This document shows, one piece after another, positions 28,119 through 37,198 of a stretch of 64,000 bases of DNA. The notes beneath the pieces are model-generated. The model had not been told where the DNA came from. It made no database searches and saw only the letters and a program-made list of their open reading frames with translations. The position numbers were made by a program, and so were the translations under genes. Source of the DNA: Vreelandella piezotolerans (GTDB lineage: Bacteria; Pseudomonadota; Gammaproteobacteria; Pseudomonadales; Halomonadaceae); NCBI RefSeq assembly GCF_012427705.1, contig NZ_CP048602.1:1240001-1304000 (forward strand). The letters are read 5' to 3'. The first letter of the stretch is position 1. The number at the start of each line of letters is the position of its first letter.

Positions 28119-28529
28119 ATGCAAGACAAAATGATGGACGCCTTCAACGCCCAGACCCGCCAAATGTTCGAGCCGATGCGCAAGATGAACTCGCTGATGC
28201 TCAACAACATGGAAAAAATGACCCAGTATCAGCTCGAAGCGATGAAGCGCTATACCCAAATGGGCACCGAGCGCATCCGCAGTGCAACGGAGATCAGCGA
28301 CGCCGAGAGCCTGCGCGATTTCGGCACCCAACAAGCAGAAATGATGAACGAGCTCTCCCAACAAATGCAGGAAGACGCGCGAGCGATGAGCGAGATGAGC
28401 CTGCAGTTCAAATCCGAAATGGAGAAGCTGTTTAGCGAAGCCGGGCAAAAAATGACCGAACAGGCCAGCGCCGCCGCCAAAGGCGAGCAGCCCGCCAAAG
28501 CGACGAGCCAGTCGTCTCGCAAAAGCTGA
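28119..28529 (+). CDS. phaP: Phasin family protein
   Basis: A 136-residue, almost wholly helical, methionine- and glutamate-rich protein (MQDKMMDAFNAQTRQMFEP at the start; EMSLQFKSEMEKLFSEAG near residue 95) with an Ala/Lys/Ser tail, the layout of phasins that coat polyhydroxyalkanoate granules. The start at 28119 has AGGAG eight bases before it; the in-frame extension to 27987 lacks a ribosome site. A GC-rich hairpin separates it from phaC, which would let phasin be made in excess over synthase. Confidence 0.88.
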   Translation: MQDKMMDAFNAQTRQMFEPMRKMNSLMLNNMEKMTQYQLEAMKRYTQMGTERIRSATEISDAESLRDFGTQQAEMMNELSQQMQEDARAMSEMSLQFKSEMEKLFSEAGQKMTEQASAAAKGEQPAKATSQSSRKS

Positions 28530-28544
28530 TCGTGAACGAGCCGT

Positions 28545-28565
28545 GCGGCGCCATCGAGGCGCCGC
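28545..28565 (+). terminator. Hairpin between phaP and phaC, possible attenuator
   Basis: GCGGCGCC (28545-28552) pairs with GGCGCCGC (28558-28565) around ATCGA, 15 bases after the phasin stop codon. CTTCGTTTGTC follows, a weak T tract, so partial read-through to phaC is plausible. Confidence 0.5.
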
Positions 28566-28633
28566 CTTCGTTTGTCGTGTTCTTGAAAGCGTTGCCGGGG
28601 CGGATGCCGCCCAGCAGGTGAGGGGGAAGGGGT

Positions 28634-30487
28634 ATGCAGTCAGGGTGGAAAATGCCGTCTCAACACTACTCTCAAGAAGAGATGGAGGCATGGAAGGCGC
28701 AGCTCGACGACATTGGTGAGCAGTACAACGCTCTGTTAGGCGACTTACTGACACGCATGGCGCCCAGCGAAGCCGCCGACTCCGTCTACAGCGATATGCG
28801 CGAGAGCTTCGAAGCCGCCGCCCGCTCGCTGATGAGCAACCCAAATTTGCTGTGGCAAACCCAGTCGCGGCTGATGCAAGACCAGTGGCTTTTATGGCAG
28901 CAGGGAGTGCGCGCCATGGCCGGAGAGCAGGTCACCCCGCTCGTGACCCCGCCCAAACATGACCGGCGCTTCAAGGACGATGCCTGGACCACCGATCCCT
29001 ACTACATGGCGATCATGCAGCAGTATCTGCTGTTTTCGCAGATGGTCGACGAGCTGATTAACGACCTCGACGGGTTGGACCCCGTTCATAAGCGTAATCT
29101 GGCGTTTTACGCCCGCCAGTTGGTGAACGCGATGTCGCCCACCAACTTCGTCTCGACCAACCCAGAAGTGATGCGCCGTACCCTGGAAACCAAAGGCCAG
29201 AATTTGGTCGACGGGTTGGCACGGCTGCGTGAAGACCTTGCCAACTCGGCAGAGGGTATCAACGTACGCATGACCGACCGCAGCGCCTTTGGCGTGGGCG
29301 AGAACATCGCGGTAACGCCTGGCGCCGTAGTGTATGAAAACGAGCTGATCCAGCTCATTCAATACACGCCGACCACCGAAAAAACGTTCAAGACGCCGCT
29401 ATTGATCGTGCCGCCCTGGATCAACAAGTATTACATCCTCGACCTGCGTGAAGATAACTCGCTCGTAAAGTGGATGGTCGACCAAGGCCACACGGTGTTT
29501 CTGATCTCCTGGCGTAACCCAGGTCCCGAGCAGCGTGACATTACCTGGGCCGATTACATGCAGATGGGCCCGATCAGCGCCATGGAGGCCATCGAAAAGG
29601 CGTGCGGAGAGAAGTCGGTCAACCTGCTGAGCTACTGCGTGGGCGGCACGCTGACCGCCTCGACGGTGGCTTACCTCACCAGCACCCGCCGTGGCCGCAA
29701 GGTGAAATCGGTCACCTACATGGCCACACTGCAGGATTTTCGAGACCCGGGCGATATCGGCGTGTTCTTGAACGAGCGCGTAGTGCAGGGCATTGAGCAA
29801 ACCATGCAGGTGCAGGGCTATTTGGATGGCCGATCCATGGCCTATACCTTCAATCTGTTGCGCGAGAACGACCTGTTCTGGTCGTTCTACATCAACAACT
29901 ATCTGAAGGGTGAGATTCCGGCAGCCTTCGACCTGCTCTACTGGAACACCGACGGCACCAACCTGCCGGCTGGCACTCACGCATGGTATTTGCGTCATAT
30001 GTACCTGGAGAACCGTTTGGTGGAGCCGGGCGGCATCGAGCTGGACGGCGTCAACATCGACCTGCGCAAAATTTCGGCGCCCAGCTATTTCGTCTCCACC
30101 AAAGAGGATCACATCGCCAAGTGGAACAGCACCTACTACGGTGCGCTGCTGCCCAAAGGCCCGACGACCTTCGTGCTGGGCGGTTCCGGGCATATTGCCG
30201 GTATCGTGAACCCGCCTCATAAGAACAAGTATGGCTACTGGACCAACGACACGCTGCCCGAGACCCACGACGCCTGGCAGGAGGGCGCGACCTTCCACGA
30301 AGGCTCCTGGTGGCCCCATTGGCAAGCGTGGGTGACGGAGAACGGCTACGCCGATGCGGACCCGAAAAAGATGGTGCCCGCCCGCCAGCCGGGTGCGGGC
30401 GAGCTGAAGGTGATCGAAGCCGCGCCGGGCCGCTACGTGCGCATGACCATTCCAGAAGTGCTCGGAGAAATTCCTAGCAGCACCTGA
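28634..30487 (+). CDS. phaC: Class I polyhydroxyalkanoate synthase
   Basis: Polymerises 3-hydroxyacyl-CoA into PHA at the granule surface. The catalytic triad can be placed as Cys335 (SYCVGG), Asp492 (TKEDHIAKW) and His520 (GGSGHIAG). The box begins with Ser333, where most class I enzymes have Gly. The N-terminal 200 residues form the variable domain, the rest an alpha/beta hydrolase core with LIVPPWINKYYILDL. At 617 residues it is close to class I length. The ATG at 28634 follows a purine-rich ribosome site (GGGGGAAGGGG). The genes for thiolase and reductase (phaA, phaB) are not nearby. A strong terminator follows. Confidence 0.95.
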   Translation: MQSGWKMPSQHYSQEEMEAWKAQLDDIGEQYNALLGDLLTRMAPSEAADSVYSDMRESFEAAARSLMSNPNLLWQTQSRLMQDQWLLWQQGVRAMAGEQVTPLVTPPKHDRRFKDDAWTTDPYYMAIMQQYLLFSQMVDELINDLDGLDPVHKRNLAFYARQLVNAMSPTNFVSTNPEVMRRTLETKGQNLVDGLARLREDLANSAEGINVRMTDRSAFGVGENIAVTPGAVVYENELIQLIQYTPTTEKTFKTPLLIVPPWINKYYILDLREDNSLVKWMVDQGHTVFLISWRNPGPEQRDITWADYMQMGPISAMEAIEKACGEKSVNLLSYCVGGTLTASTVAYLTSTRRGRKVKSVTYMATLQDFRDPGDIGVFLNERVVQGIEQTMQVQGYLDGRSMAYTFNLLRENDLFWSFYINNYLKGEIPAAFDLLYWNTDGTNLPAGTHAWYLRHMYLENRLVEPGGIELDGVNIDLRKISAPSYFVSTKEDHIAKWNSTYYGALLPKGPTTFVLGGSGHIAGIVNPPHKNKYGYWTNDTLPETHDAWQEGATFHEGSWWPHWQAWVTENGYADADPKKMVPARQPGAGELKVIEAAPGRYVRMTIPEVLGEIPSST

Positions 30488-30520
30488 TCGGCGAGGGCTG
30501 TTAGAAGCCCGCCTAAAACG

Positions 30521-30555
30521 AAGCCCCCTGCCACGAACGTGTCAGGGGGCTTTTT
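30521..30555. terminator. Bidirectional terminator between phaC and lnt
   Basis: AAGCCCCCTG (30521-30530) and CAGGGGGCTT (30543-30552) form a 10-bp stem with TTTTT on the plus side. The stop codons of phaC and the converging lnt lie on either side. Confidence 0.9.
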
Positions 30556-30577
30556 GATGGCCGCTGCGCCGCAACCG

Positions 30578-32035
30578 TTACCGCCGACGCACGAGGCCCG
30601 GTAGCAGCAGTAGCCCCGCCAGCAACCAAACGGGCAGGCTGCCCAGGCGGGTGAACGGCGTCAGCCCCTCCATGGCGTAAAACTCGCCGGTGAGATAGGT
30701 GGTCTCGAACTGCGGCGCGCGCTCCACTACGTCGCCACGTGGGTCGATGATGGCGGTGATGCCGTTGCTGGTGGCGCGTACCACGTAACGGCCGTTCTCC
30801 AAGGCGCGCAGGCGCGCCATTTGCAGGTGCTGGTGCGGGCCGATGGAGGCGCCGAACCAAGTATCGTTGGAGACGGTCACGATCACGCCGCTATCTGCCG
30901 CCCGCTTTGCGACCAGCGCTGGGTAGATGATCTCGTAGCAAATGGCGTTACCGATCGCCACTCCTGCTGCTTGCATCGGCACCTGCTCGGAGGCGCCCTT
31001 GGTAAAGCTGGACATGGGCAAGTCGAAGAAGTTGATGGCGCCGCGCAGCAGGCTCTCCAGCGGCAGGTACTCACCAAACGGCACCAGGTGCTCTTTTTGG
31101 TAGCTGCCTTCCACGTTGCCAACGCCAATCACGCTGTTGAAGTAGCGGTCGTTCTCATCCAACTGCACGATGCCGGTGATGAGAGCCGTTTCAGGCGGCA
31201 GGTTGGACTGCACTCGCTCCAGCACGGGCCGTGCTTGGCTATCGATCATGGGCAACGCCGTTTCCGGCCACACGATCAGATCCGTCTCATCCGCCACTTC
31301 GCGCGTCAGCTCGCTGTAGGTATTGGCCGCGGTACGCTGGCCTTCGGGGGTCCACTTCAGCAGCTGCGGCAAGTTTCCCTGTAGCAGCGCCACGCGGGTA
31401 GGCTCGCTGACCGGCGTGGTCCACTGGCTGGGCAGTGCCAGCGGGGCCAGCCAGATGGCGGCCAGCGGCAGGGCGACCCACCACTGGCGGCGCAATAGTT
31501 CCGCTCCCAGCGTGCCGGTGAGCACCACCAGCAGCGAGAGTAGGTAGACACCTCCTACTGGGGCCCAGTTGGCCAGTGGGGAGTCCACGTAGCTCGCGCC
31601 GACCAGCAGCCAAGGGAAGCCGGTGAACAAGTAAGTGCGCAGCACCTCGCCCAGCACCCACGCACCAGCAAAGGTGAGCAGCGCCCAGCGGGGGCCGATG
31701 AAGCGGCGGTAGAGCCAGAACGTGCCCGCAAAGAAGAGCGCCAGCACCCCAACGAAGAGCGCCGTCAAAAACACCGCCAGCGGCACCCCGGTATAGCCGT
31801 AATCGTGAATCGAGACGTACACCCAAGAGGTGCCGCTGGCAAATAACGCCACGCCATAAAGCCAGCCTTTCAGCGCCGCCTGGCGCGGAGTCAGCGTGTG
31901 CAGGCCCACGTACAGCAGGCCCATGGCCACCGGGCCTAGCCACCAGAGTTCGAAGGGGGAGGCGGTCAGCGTGGTAAAGCCGCCCGCCACCAGAGCGGCG
32001 AGCAGCTGTAGCATCAACGTGGGTGTGAACCCCAT
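30578..32035 (-). CDS. lnt: Apolipoprotein N-acyltransferase
   Basis: An inner-membrane enzyme that adds the third acyl chain to bacterial lipoproteins. Five or six N-terminal helices precede a periplasmic nitrilase-like domain with the Glu of WPETALP, the Lys of YQKEHLVPFGEYLP and the Cys of NAICYEIIYP as catalytic triad; a final helix (LPVWLLAGLLLLPGL) ends the protein. At 485 residues it is slightly shorter than the E. coli enzyme. It follows corC by 48 bases, the common order ybeY-corC-lnt. Confidence 0.94.
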   Translation of the reverse strand: MGFTPTLMLQLLAALVAGGFTTLTASPFELWWLGPVAMGLLYVGLHTLTPRQAALKGWLYGVALFASGTSWVYVSIHDYGYTGVPLAVFLTALFVGVLALFFAGTFWLYRRFIGPRWALLTFAGAWVLGEVLRTYLFTGFPWLLVGASYVDSPLANWAPVGGVYLLSLLVVLTGTLGAELLRRQWWVALPLAAIWLAPLALPSQWTTPVSEPTRVALLQGNLPQLLKWTPEGQRTAANTYSELTREVADETDLIVWPETALPMIDSQARPVLERVQSNLPPETALITGIVQLDENDRYFNSVIGVGNVEGSYQKEHLVPFGEYLPLESLLRGAINFFDLPMSSFTKGASEQVPMQAAGVAIGNAICYEIIYPALVAKRAADSGVIVTVSNDTWFGASIGPHQHLQMARLRALENGRYVVRATSNGITAIIDPRGDVVERAPQFETTYLTGEFYAMEGLTPFTRLGSLPVWLLAGLLLLPGLVRRR

Positions 32036-32083
32036 GGCGATATCCTATCTGCAGGGTAGTAAAGACAGTGGGAGGACGGCCAT

Positions 32084-32968
32084 CTAGTCGTCCTGATGCT
32101 CGTCGTCAGCGGCGTCGCTGTCGCGGTAGGCTTCGAGCAGGCGAATACGGCGATTATCGGCGTTCAAGATGACGAAGCGCCAGCCGCCTAGCGTCGTGTG
32201 TTCGCCGCGGCCGGGAAGGTGACCGAACTGCTGCATGACCAGTCCACCCACCGTGTCGAATTCGTCGTCGGAGAATTCGGTGCCGAAACGCTCGTTGAAG
32301 TCTTCGATGGGCGTGAGGGCGCGAATGGCGAAGTGGCCGTTCTCCAGCGTACGGATATCGTCCTCTTCATCGGTATCATGCTCGTCTTCGATATCCCCGA
32401 CGATCTGTTCGAGAATGTCTTCGATGGTGATGATCCCCGCCGTGCCACCGTACTCGTCCACCACGATCGCCATATGGTTATGGGTCTCGCGAAACTCCTT
32501 GAGCAGCGTATTCAGACGTTTGGATTCGGGAATGAACATCGCTGGGCGCAGCACGTCTTCCAGCTTGAAGGCGTCGCGGCTCTCTTGCGATTGTGACAGC
32601 AGGGGCAGTAGATCCTTGACAAGCAGGATACCTTTCACGTCGTCCAGATTTTCGCCCACCACGGGGTAGCGGGAGTGGCCGGTTTCTTGGATTAGCGGCA
32701 GGTAATCTTCCCGCGTTTGATCGAGGGTAATGGCCGTGACCTGAGAGCGTGGGATCAAGATTTCACGCACCTGCTGATCGCTGATATCGAGCGCCCCCTC
32801 AATAATCATGATGGCGTCTTGATCGAGCTTCAGTTTGCCAGCGGTGTGGCGTAAAAACGTCATCAGCTCGTCTCGTGAGCTGGGTTCGTCGTTGTCTCCG
32901 GAAAGGGCGCCAAAGAGTTTCTCGAGCCATGATTTTTGATTGGGGTTGCTCGATCGGTCTTCGCTCAT
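32084..32968 (-). CDS. corC: CorC/HlyC-family CBS-domain transporter-associated protein
   Basis: A 294-residue cytoplasmic protein with two CBS domains (about residues 65-190, with LIPRSQVTAI and MAIVVDEYGGTAGIITIEDILEQ in part) and a C-terminal CorC_HlyC domain (about 205-285). Related to E. coli YbeX/CorC, linked to magnesium and cobalt efflux and to ribosome maturation. The ATG at 32968 (MSEDRSSNPN) is chosen over the longer frame to 33040, which has no family match. It sits between ybeY and lnt as in most gammaproteobacteria. Confidence 0.92.
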   Translation of the reverse strand: MSEDRSSNPNQKSWLEKLFGALSGDNDEPSSRDELMTFLRHTAGKLKLDQDAIMIIEGALDISDQQVREILIPRSQVTAITLDQTREDYLPLIQETGHSRYPVVGENLDDVKGILLVKDLLPLLSQSQESRDAFKLEDVLRPAMFIPESKRLNTLLKEFRETHNHMAIVVDEYGGTAGIITIEDILEQIVGDIEDEHDTDEEDDIRTLENGHFAIRALTPIEDFNERFGTEFSDDEFDTVGGLVMQQFGHLPGRGEHTTLGGWRFVILNADNRRIRLLEAYRDSDAADDEHQDD

Positions 32969-33078
32969 TGCGTCAAATCTCTCAGTTACCAAAAAAGGTG
33001 TTGCTAGGGTGATCGTACATACACGCCATCGTTGTATCACTGAGTGGCCGTTGACACCACTCTAAACGTTCGCTGGAT

Positions 33079-33543
33079 TTAGGACGCGTGATAAGGATCA
33101 GCAATATCGAGGGAAGCCAACAGCTCACGCTCTAATTGCTCCATCTCTTCGGCTTCCTGGTCGTCGATATGATCGTAGCCCATCAAGTGAAGGGTGCCGT
33201 GTACGACCATGTGTGCATAGTGGTGGGCCAGCGGCTTCTGCTGTTCGTCGGCTTCGCGGGCGACCACGGCGTGACAAATGATTAGGTCACCCAGCAGCGG
33301 AAGAGTGATGCCAGGTGGGTTCTCGAACGGAAACGAGAGCACGTTGGTGGGCTTGTCTTTACCGCGATAGTCGCGGTTGAGCGCCTGGCTCTCCTCTTCG
33401 TCGACGAAACGAATGGTCAACTCTTGACGCTCGTCGTCCGGATGACGAGAAAAGACACAGCCCACCCAGTGGGTGAGCTGTTCGAGCGAAGGGAGCAGCG
33501 GCTCATCGATGGCCGCCTGCCGGTCGATCACGATAGTGCTCAT
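33079..33543 (-). CDS. ybeY: Endoribonuclease YbeY (rRNA maturation)
   Basis: A 154-residue metal-dependent RNase needed for 16S rRNA 3' maturation and ribosome quality control. The zinc motif H-x3-H-x5-H is seen as [11 protein letters not shown], followed by the conserved acidic stretch DDQEAEEME. The start ATG overlaps the phoH stop codon by four bases. Confidence 0.95.
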   Translation of the reverse strand: MSTIVIDRQAAIDEPLLPSLEQLTHWVGCVFSRHPDDERQELTIRFVDEEESQALNRDYRGKDKPTNVLSFPFENPPGITLPLLGDLIICHAVVAREADEQQKPLAHHYAHMVVHGTLHLMGYDHIDDQEAEEMEQLERELLASLDIADPYHAS

Positions 33544-34628
33544 CGGTCGTTCTCTCTCGGACTGCTGTTGCGCTCCATGGCCTGCATACGCGCTTCGCGC
33601 TCCTGCTGGCGGGCTTCACGCCGGGCACGCTCGGCCACTTCCTGCTGAGACTCGAACTCGTCGTAGGCTTCGATGATGCGCTGCACCAGCGGGTGACGCA
33701 CTACGTCCTTCGCGGCAAAGTGGGTCACGCCGATGCCGGGGGTATCCTTGAGCACGTCCAGCACCTGCGACAGCCCCGAGCGCTGCCCCCGGGGCAGGTC
33801 GACCTGGGTAATGTCGCCGGTGATGACCGCCGTGGAGCCAAAGCCGATCCGCGTCAGAAACATCTTCATCTGCTCCGGCGTGGTGTTCTGGCTCTCGTCC
33901 AAAATGATGTACGAGTTGTTGAGTGTGCGGCCACGCATGTAAGCCAGCGGGGCAATCTCGATCACCTGACGCTCGATCAGTTTCGCCACCTGCTCAAAGC
34001 CGATCATTTCGTACAGCGCGTCGTATAGCGGGCGCAGGTACGGGTCGATCTTTTGCGCCAAGTCCCCCGGTAGGAAGCCGAGCTTTTCGCCCGCTTCCAC
34101 CGCTGGGCGGACCAGAAGGATGCGGCGCACCTCTTGCTGGTTGAGCGCTTCCACGGCAGCCGCTACGGCAAGGTACGTTTTGCCGGTACCCGCTGGTCCG
34201 ATGCCGAAGTTGATGTCGTGCTCGCGGATGCTCTGCACGTAGCGCTGCTGGTTCAGGCCGCGGGGTTTGATCATGGCACGCGGGGTGCGCATGATCACTT
34301 CATCGCTACCGCCTTCGCCGTCCTCTTCCTCCTCCAGTGCTTCCAGGCCTGACTCCTGCAGGAATAGATGCACGGTATCCGCCGAGAGCTCGTCGGCAGC
34401 GGTTTCACGGTAGAGGTGTTCCAGCACGTTGGCAGCCGCTTTGATACGATTCGCGGCACCGGCCAGCTGAAAAACGTTGCCACGGTTGCGCAACGTCACG
34501 TCCAGGCGGCTCTCGATCAGCTTTAGGTGCTCGTCCTGCTGGCCGCAGAGGCTGGCAAGGCGCTGCGGGTCATTGGGTTCAAGGCTTAGGGTAATGATGC
34601 GATTGGCCTGAGGTGATGGCTGGCTCAA
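33540..34628 (-). CDS. ybeZ: PhoH-like ATPase (YbeZ)
   Basis: A P-loop ATPase with the Walker A motif [11 protein letters not shown] and the Walker B-like YIILDESQN. The N-terminal region (about 15-90) is a KH-like RNA-binding segment, in line with its proposed work with YbeY in rRNA processing. 362 residues, ending in a basic Arg/Glu/Gln tail. It is 86 bases downstream of miaB, the conserved neighbour. Confidence 0.94.
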   Translation of the reverse strand: MSQPSPQANRIITLSLEPNDPQRLASLCGQQDEHLKLIESRLDVTLRNRGNVFQLAGAANRIKAAANVLEHLYRETAADELSADTVHLFLQESGLEALEEEEDGEGGSDEVIMRTPRAMIKPRGLNQQRYVQSIREHDINFGIGPAGTGKTYLAVAAAVEALNQQEVRRILLVRPAVEAGEKLGFLPGDLAQKIDPYLRPLYDALYEMIGFEQVAKLIERQVIEIAPLAYMRGRTLNNSYIILDESQNTTPEQMKMFLTRIGFGSTAVITGDITQVDLPRGQRSGLSQVLDVLKDTPGIGVTHFAAKDVVRHPLVQRIIEAYDEFESQQEVAERARREARQQEREARMQAMERNSSPRENDR

Positions 34629-34714
34629 GAGTAAGAAACCCGTTAGTTGATGTGTGTGAGTCTCAGCTTACTGCCCCGGCGGGGCCGGGGCAATTACATA
34701 GGATAGGCGAGCGA

Positions 34715-36058
34715 TCAATAACGCTCGCCCGAAGCAAGCTCGCCACGCAGCGAGTTGGGCAGCGCTTCGGTGATCTCGACATCGACGAAGTAGCCGATCA
34801 GTTCGGTGGGGTTGGCGGCACGGAAATTGACGACTCGGTTGTTCTCGGTGCGCCCGGAGAGCTGGCCGGGGTCCTTGGGCGAGAACCCGGTGACCAGGAT
34901 GCGCTGGGTAGAGCCCACCATACGGCGGCTGATTTGCGCCGCCTGCTGCAGGATGCGCTCCTGCAGAATGGCCAGGCGCTGCTTCTTGACGCTTTCTGGC
35001 GTGTCGTCGGCCAAGCCCGATGCCGGCGTGCCGGGGCGCGCCGAGTAGACGAAGCTGAACGAGTGGTCGAAGCCGATGCGATGAATCAGATCCATCGTCG
35101 CTTCGAAATCTTCTTCCGTTTCACCGGGGAAGCCGATGATGAAGTCGGAGGAGAAGCTAATATCCGGGCGGTTCGCGCGGATGCGCTCCATCTTCTCGAT
35201 GTACTCTTCTGCCGTGTGCCCGCGCTTCATGGCGCTGAGAATTCGGTCGGAGCCGGACTGCACCGGTAGGTGCAGGTGGCTGACCAGCTCGGGAATCTCG
35301 GCAAAGGCGTCGACCAGGCTGTCAGTGAATTCCACTGGGTGCGAGGTAGTGAAGCGAATGCGGTCGATACCGTCGACGGCGGCCACGCAGGCAATCAGCT
35401 CGGCCAGGTCGATCTCGTCGCCATCGTCATTCTCCCCCCGGTAGGCGTTGACGTTCTGGCCCAGCAGGTTGATCTCGCGCACGCCCTGGTCCGCCAGGTG
35501 GATCACTTCGTCCATCACCGCCTCGAAGGGTCGCGAGACCTCTTCGCCACGGGTGTAGGGCACCACGCAGAACGTACAGTACTTGGAGCAGCCTTCCATG
35601 ACCGACACGAACGCCGTCGCGCCATCGGACTTGGGCTGGGGCAAGTGGTCGAACTTCTCGATTTCCGGGAAAGTGACGTCCACCGCCGCAATCTGATTAT
35701 TGTTGCGGGCGTCGAGCATCTTCGGCACGCGGTGTAGCGTTTGCGGGCCAAAGATCATGTCCACGTAAGGGGCGCGTTTGCGCAGCGCTTCACCCTCTTG
35801 GCTGGCTACGCAGCCGCCCACACCAATGACCAGGTCTGGATTGGCGTCTTTGAGCTTTTTCCAGCGGCCTAGCTGGTGGTACACCTTGTCCTGCGCCTTT
35901 TCACGAATGGAGCAGGTGTTGAGAAGAATGACGTCTGCTTCCTTCTCGTTATCGGTGAGTTCTAGCTGGTGAGATTCGCCGAGTAGGTCCGCCATACGCG
36001 AGGAGTCGTACTCGTTCATTTGGCAGCCGTGCGTTTTGATGAAGAGCTTCTTCGCCAT
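34715..36058 (-). CDS. miaB: tRNA-2-methylthio-N6-dimethylallyladenosine synthase
   Basis: A radical-SAM enzyme that adds a methylthio group to i6A37 of tRNA. The N-terminal domain carries three cluster cysteines ([24 protein letters not shown]), the radical-SAM motif is CSKYCTFC, and a TRAM domain (from about residue 380) ends the protein. 447 residues is the standard length. It is the first gene of the miaB-ybeZ-ybeY-corC-lnt block and is divergent from the tRNA-Asn genes. Confidence 0.96.
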   Translation of the reverse strand: MAKKLFIKTHGCQMNEYDSSRMADLLGESHQLELTDNEKEADVILLNTCSIREKAQDKVYHQLGRWKKLKDANPDLVIGVGGCVASQEGEALRKRAPYVDMIFGPQTLHRVPKMLDARNNNQIAAVDVTFPEIEKFDHLPQPKSDGATAFVSVMEGCSKYCTFCVVPYTRGEEVSRPFEAVMDEVIHLADQGVREINLLGQNVNAYRGENDDGDEIDLAELIACVAAVDGIDRIRFTTSHPVEFTDSLVDAFAEIPELVSHLHLPVQSGSDRILSAMKRGHTAEEYIEKMERIRANRPDISFSSDFIIGFPGETEEDFEATMDLIHRIGFDHSFSFVYSARPGTPASGLADDTPESVKKQRLAILQERILQQAAQISRRMVGSTQRILVTGFSPKDPGQLSGRTENNRVVNFRAANPTELIGYFVDVEITEALPNSLRGELASGERY

Positions 36059-36198
36059 CGGTACCTGTCATCTATGGGTCGTCGAAGGGGACGAGGGATG
36101 AATGAAATAACGGTGAGACAGCGTGCAGCGCTGCCGTCGAATGGCTGCATTATACGGACACAGCCAACCAGGGGCTAGCACTCCCCCATAATCGATAC

Positions 36199-36226
36199 TT
36201 GACCCGCGCGATTCAATCAGTATACT
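36199..36226 (+). promoter_or_regulatory. Sigma-70 promoter for the tRNA-Asn cluster
   Basis: TTGACC (36199-36204) and TATACT (36221-36226) are separated by 16 bases, about 20 bases before the first tRNA. Both hexamers are close to consensus, as expected for a stable RNA promoter. Confidence 0.75.
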
Positions 36227-36246
36227 ACGCACCGTGTTTGAGCAGT

Positions 36247-36322
36247 TCCTCGATAGCTCAGTTGGTAGAGCAAATGACTGTTAATCATTGGGTCGCAGGT
36301 TCGAGTCCTGCTCGAGGAGCCA
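36247..36322 (+). tRNA. tRNA-Asn (GTT), copy 1
   Basis: A 76-base tRNA with acceptor stem TCCTCGA/TCGAGGA, anticodon loop ACTGTTAATC holding GTT, T-loop GGTTCGAGTCC and an encoded CCA end. Confidence 0.97.
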
Positions 36323-36410
36323 AAACACTTATCAGCACAGTGGCTTAGGTCAATCTACGCAAACACTGATAAGTCGTCGGTTCCAGCTCAGACGCAACAG
36401 CAAACGATGT

Positions 36411-36486
36411 TCCTCGATAGCTCAGTTGGTAGAGCAAATGACTGTTAATCATTGGGTCGCAGGTTCGAGTCCTGCTCGAGGAGCCA
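36411..36486 (+). tRNA. tRNA-Asn (GTT), copy 2
   Basis: Identical to copy 1 over all 76 bases. The 88-base spacer to copy 1 is unrelated sequence. Confidence 0.97.
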
Positions 36487-36524
36487 CATCGCTGTTCTGC
36501 TATTATTACCGATAAGGTAAACGT

Positions 36525-36600
36525 TCCCCGATAGCTCAGTTGGTAGAGCAAATGACTGTTAATCATTGGGTCGCAGGTTCGAGTCCTGCTCGGGGAGCCA
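36525..36600 (+). tRNA. tRNA-Asn (GTT), copy 3 with a compensated acceptor pair
   Basis: Same as copies 1 and 2 except that the fourth acceptor pair is C-G rather than T-A (TCCCCGA/TCGGGGA). Both sides changed, so pairing is kept and the gene is probably functional. Confidence 0.97.
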
Positions 36601-36743
36601 TTTAGCGTATCACCTTTCCTATCTGAATGATTCTATCGCCCGTTGCCAACTGGCATCTTGGGTGTTTTTACATGTGTATTTGTTAGCTGTCCGTCCCTTC
36701 TTAACGCCTGCCTATCGTATGGCGTACACTATGTTTCCAATTC

Positions 36744-37124
36744 ATGGCGTGGGAAGGTGTCGTGGGAGAAGCGGCTAGCCTGCAGGCGCTGCAGGTGTTC
36801 AAGTGTTTGAGCGATGAGACGCGGCTGATGCTGGTGCTGCTGATTGCCCGCGAGCAGTCGCTGTGTGTGTGTGAGATGACCTATGCGCTTGAGGAGTCTC
36901 AGCCCAAGGTGTCGCGCCATTTGGCACAGCTGCGACAGTGTGGCTTGCTGGTCGACCAGCGGGAGGGGCAGTGGGTCTACTACCGTTTGGCGCCGCAGCT
37001 GCCGGCCTGGGCGCAGTCGATCATCGCATCGGGTGCGCAGGGGAGTGCAGTGCCGTTGGAAGCGCTGACGCAACGCTTGGCGCGCATGGGAGATCGCCCG
37101 GCGCGGCGTGCGGCGCTCTGTTAA
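36744..37124 (+). CDS. ArsR/SmtB-family transcriptional repressor
   Basis: A 126-residue winged-helix repressor with CLSDETRLMLVLLI as first helices and SQPKVSRHLAQLRQCGLLVDQREGQWVYYRL in shorter form as recognition helix and wing. Cys41 and Cys43 in SLCVCEM match the C-V-C arsenite/antimonite-sensing motif at the start of the DNA-binding helix region. A second possible start is the GTG at 36762, which has GGAAGG five to six bases ahead. No arsenate reductase, arsenite pump or other metal gene is next to it, so it is either an orphan, acts in trans, or controls only itself. It sits between tRNA-Asn genes and prc. Confidence 0.87.
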   Translation: MAWEGVVGEAASLQALQVFKCLSDETRLMLVLLIAREQSLCVCEMTYALEESQPKVSRHLAQLRQCGLLVDQREGQWVYYRLAPQLPAWAQSIIASGAQGSAVPLEALTQRLARMGDRPARRAALC

Positions 37125-37142
37125 CAGCCATCGATGACATGC

Positions 37143-37171
37143 AAAAAAACGCCAGCCCGAAGGCTGGCGTT
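37143..37171 (-). terminator. Terminator of prc, facing arsR
   Basis: AACGCCAGCC (37148-37157) and GGCTGGCGTT (37162-37171) enclose a CGAA loop. On the minus strand the stem is followed by seven T residues, so it fits prc best but may stop arsR transcripts too. Confidence 0.88.
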
Positions 37172-37198
37172 GTCGCTTCCAGTGTAGGGTAAGCGTGG

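Noticed and set aside
36345..36566. A minus-strand frame across the tRNA-Asn genes
   Set aside because: It translates tRNA sequence; the repeated peptide is only the result of the repeated tRNA genes.
36247..36600. A CRISPR-like or insertion-type repeat
   Set aside because: The three repeats are complete tRNA genes with cloverleaf pairing and CCA ends.
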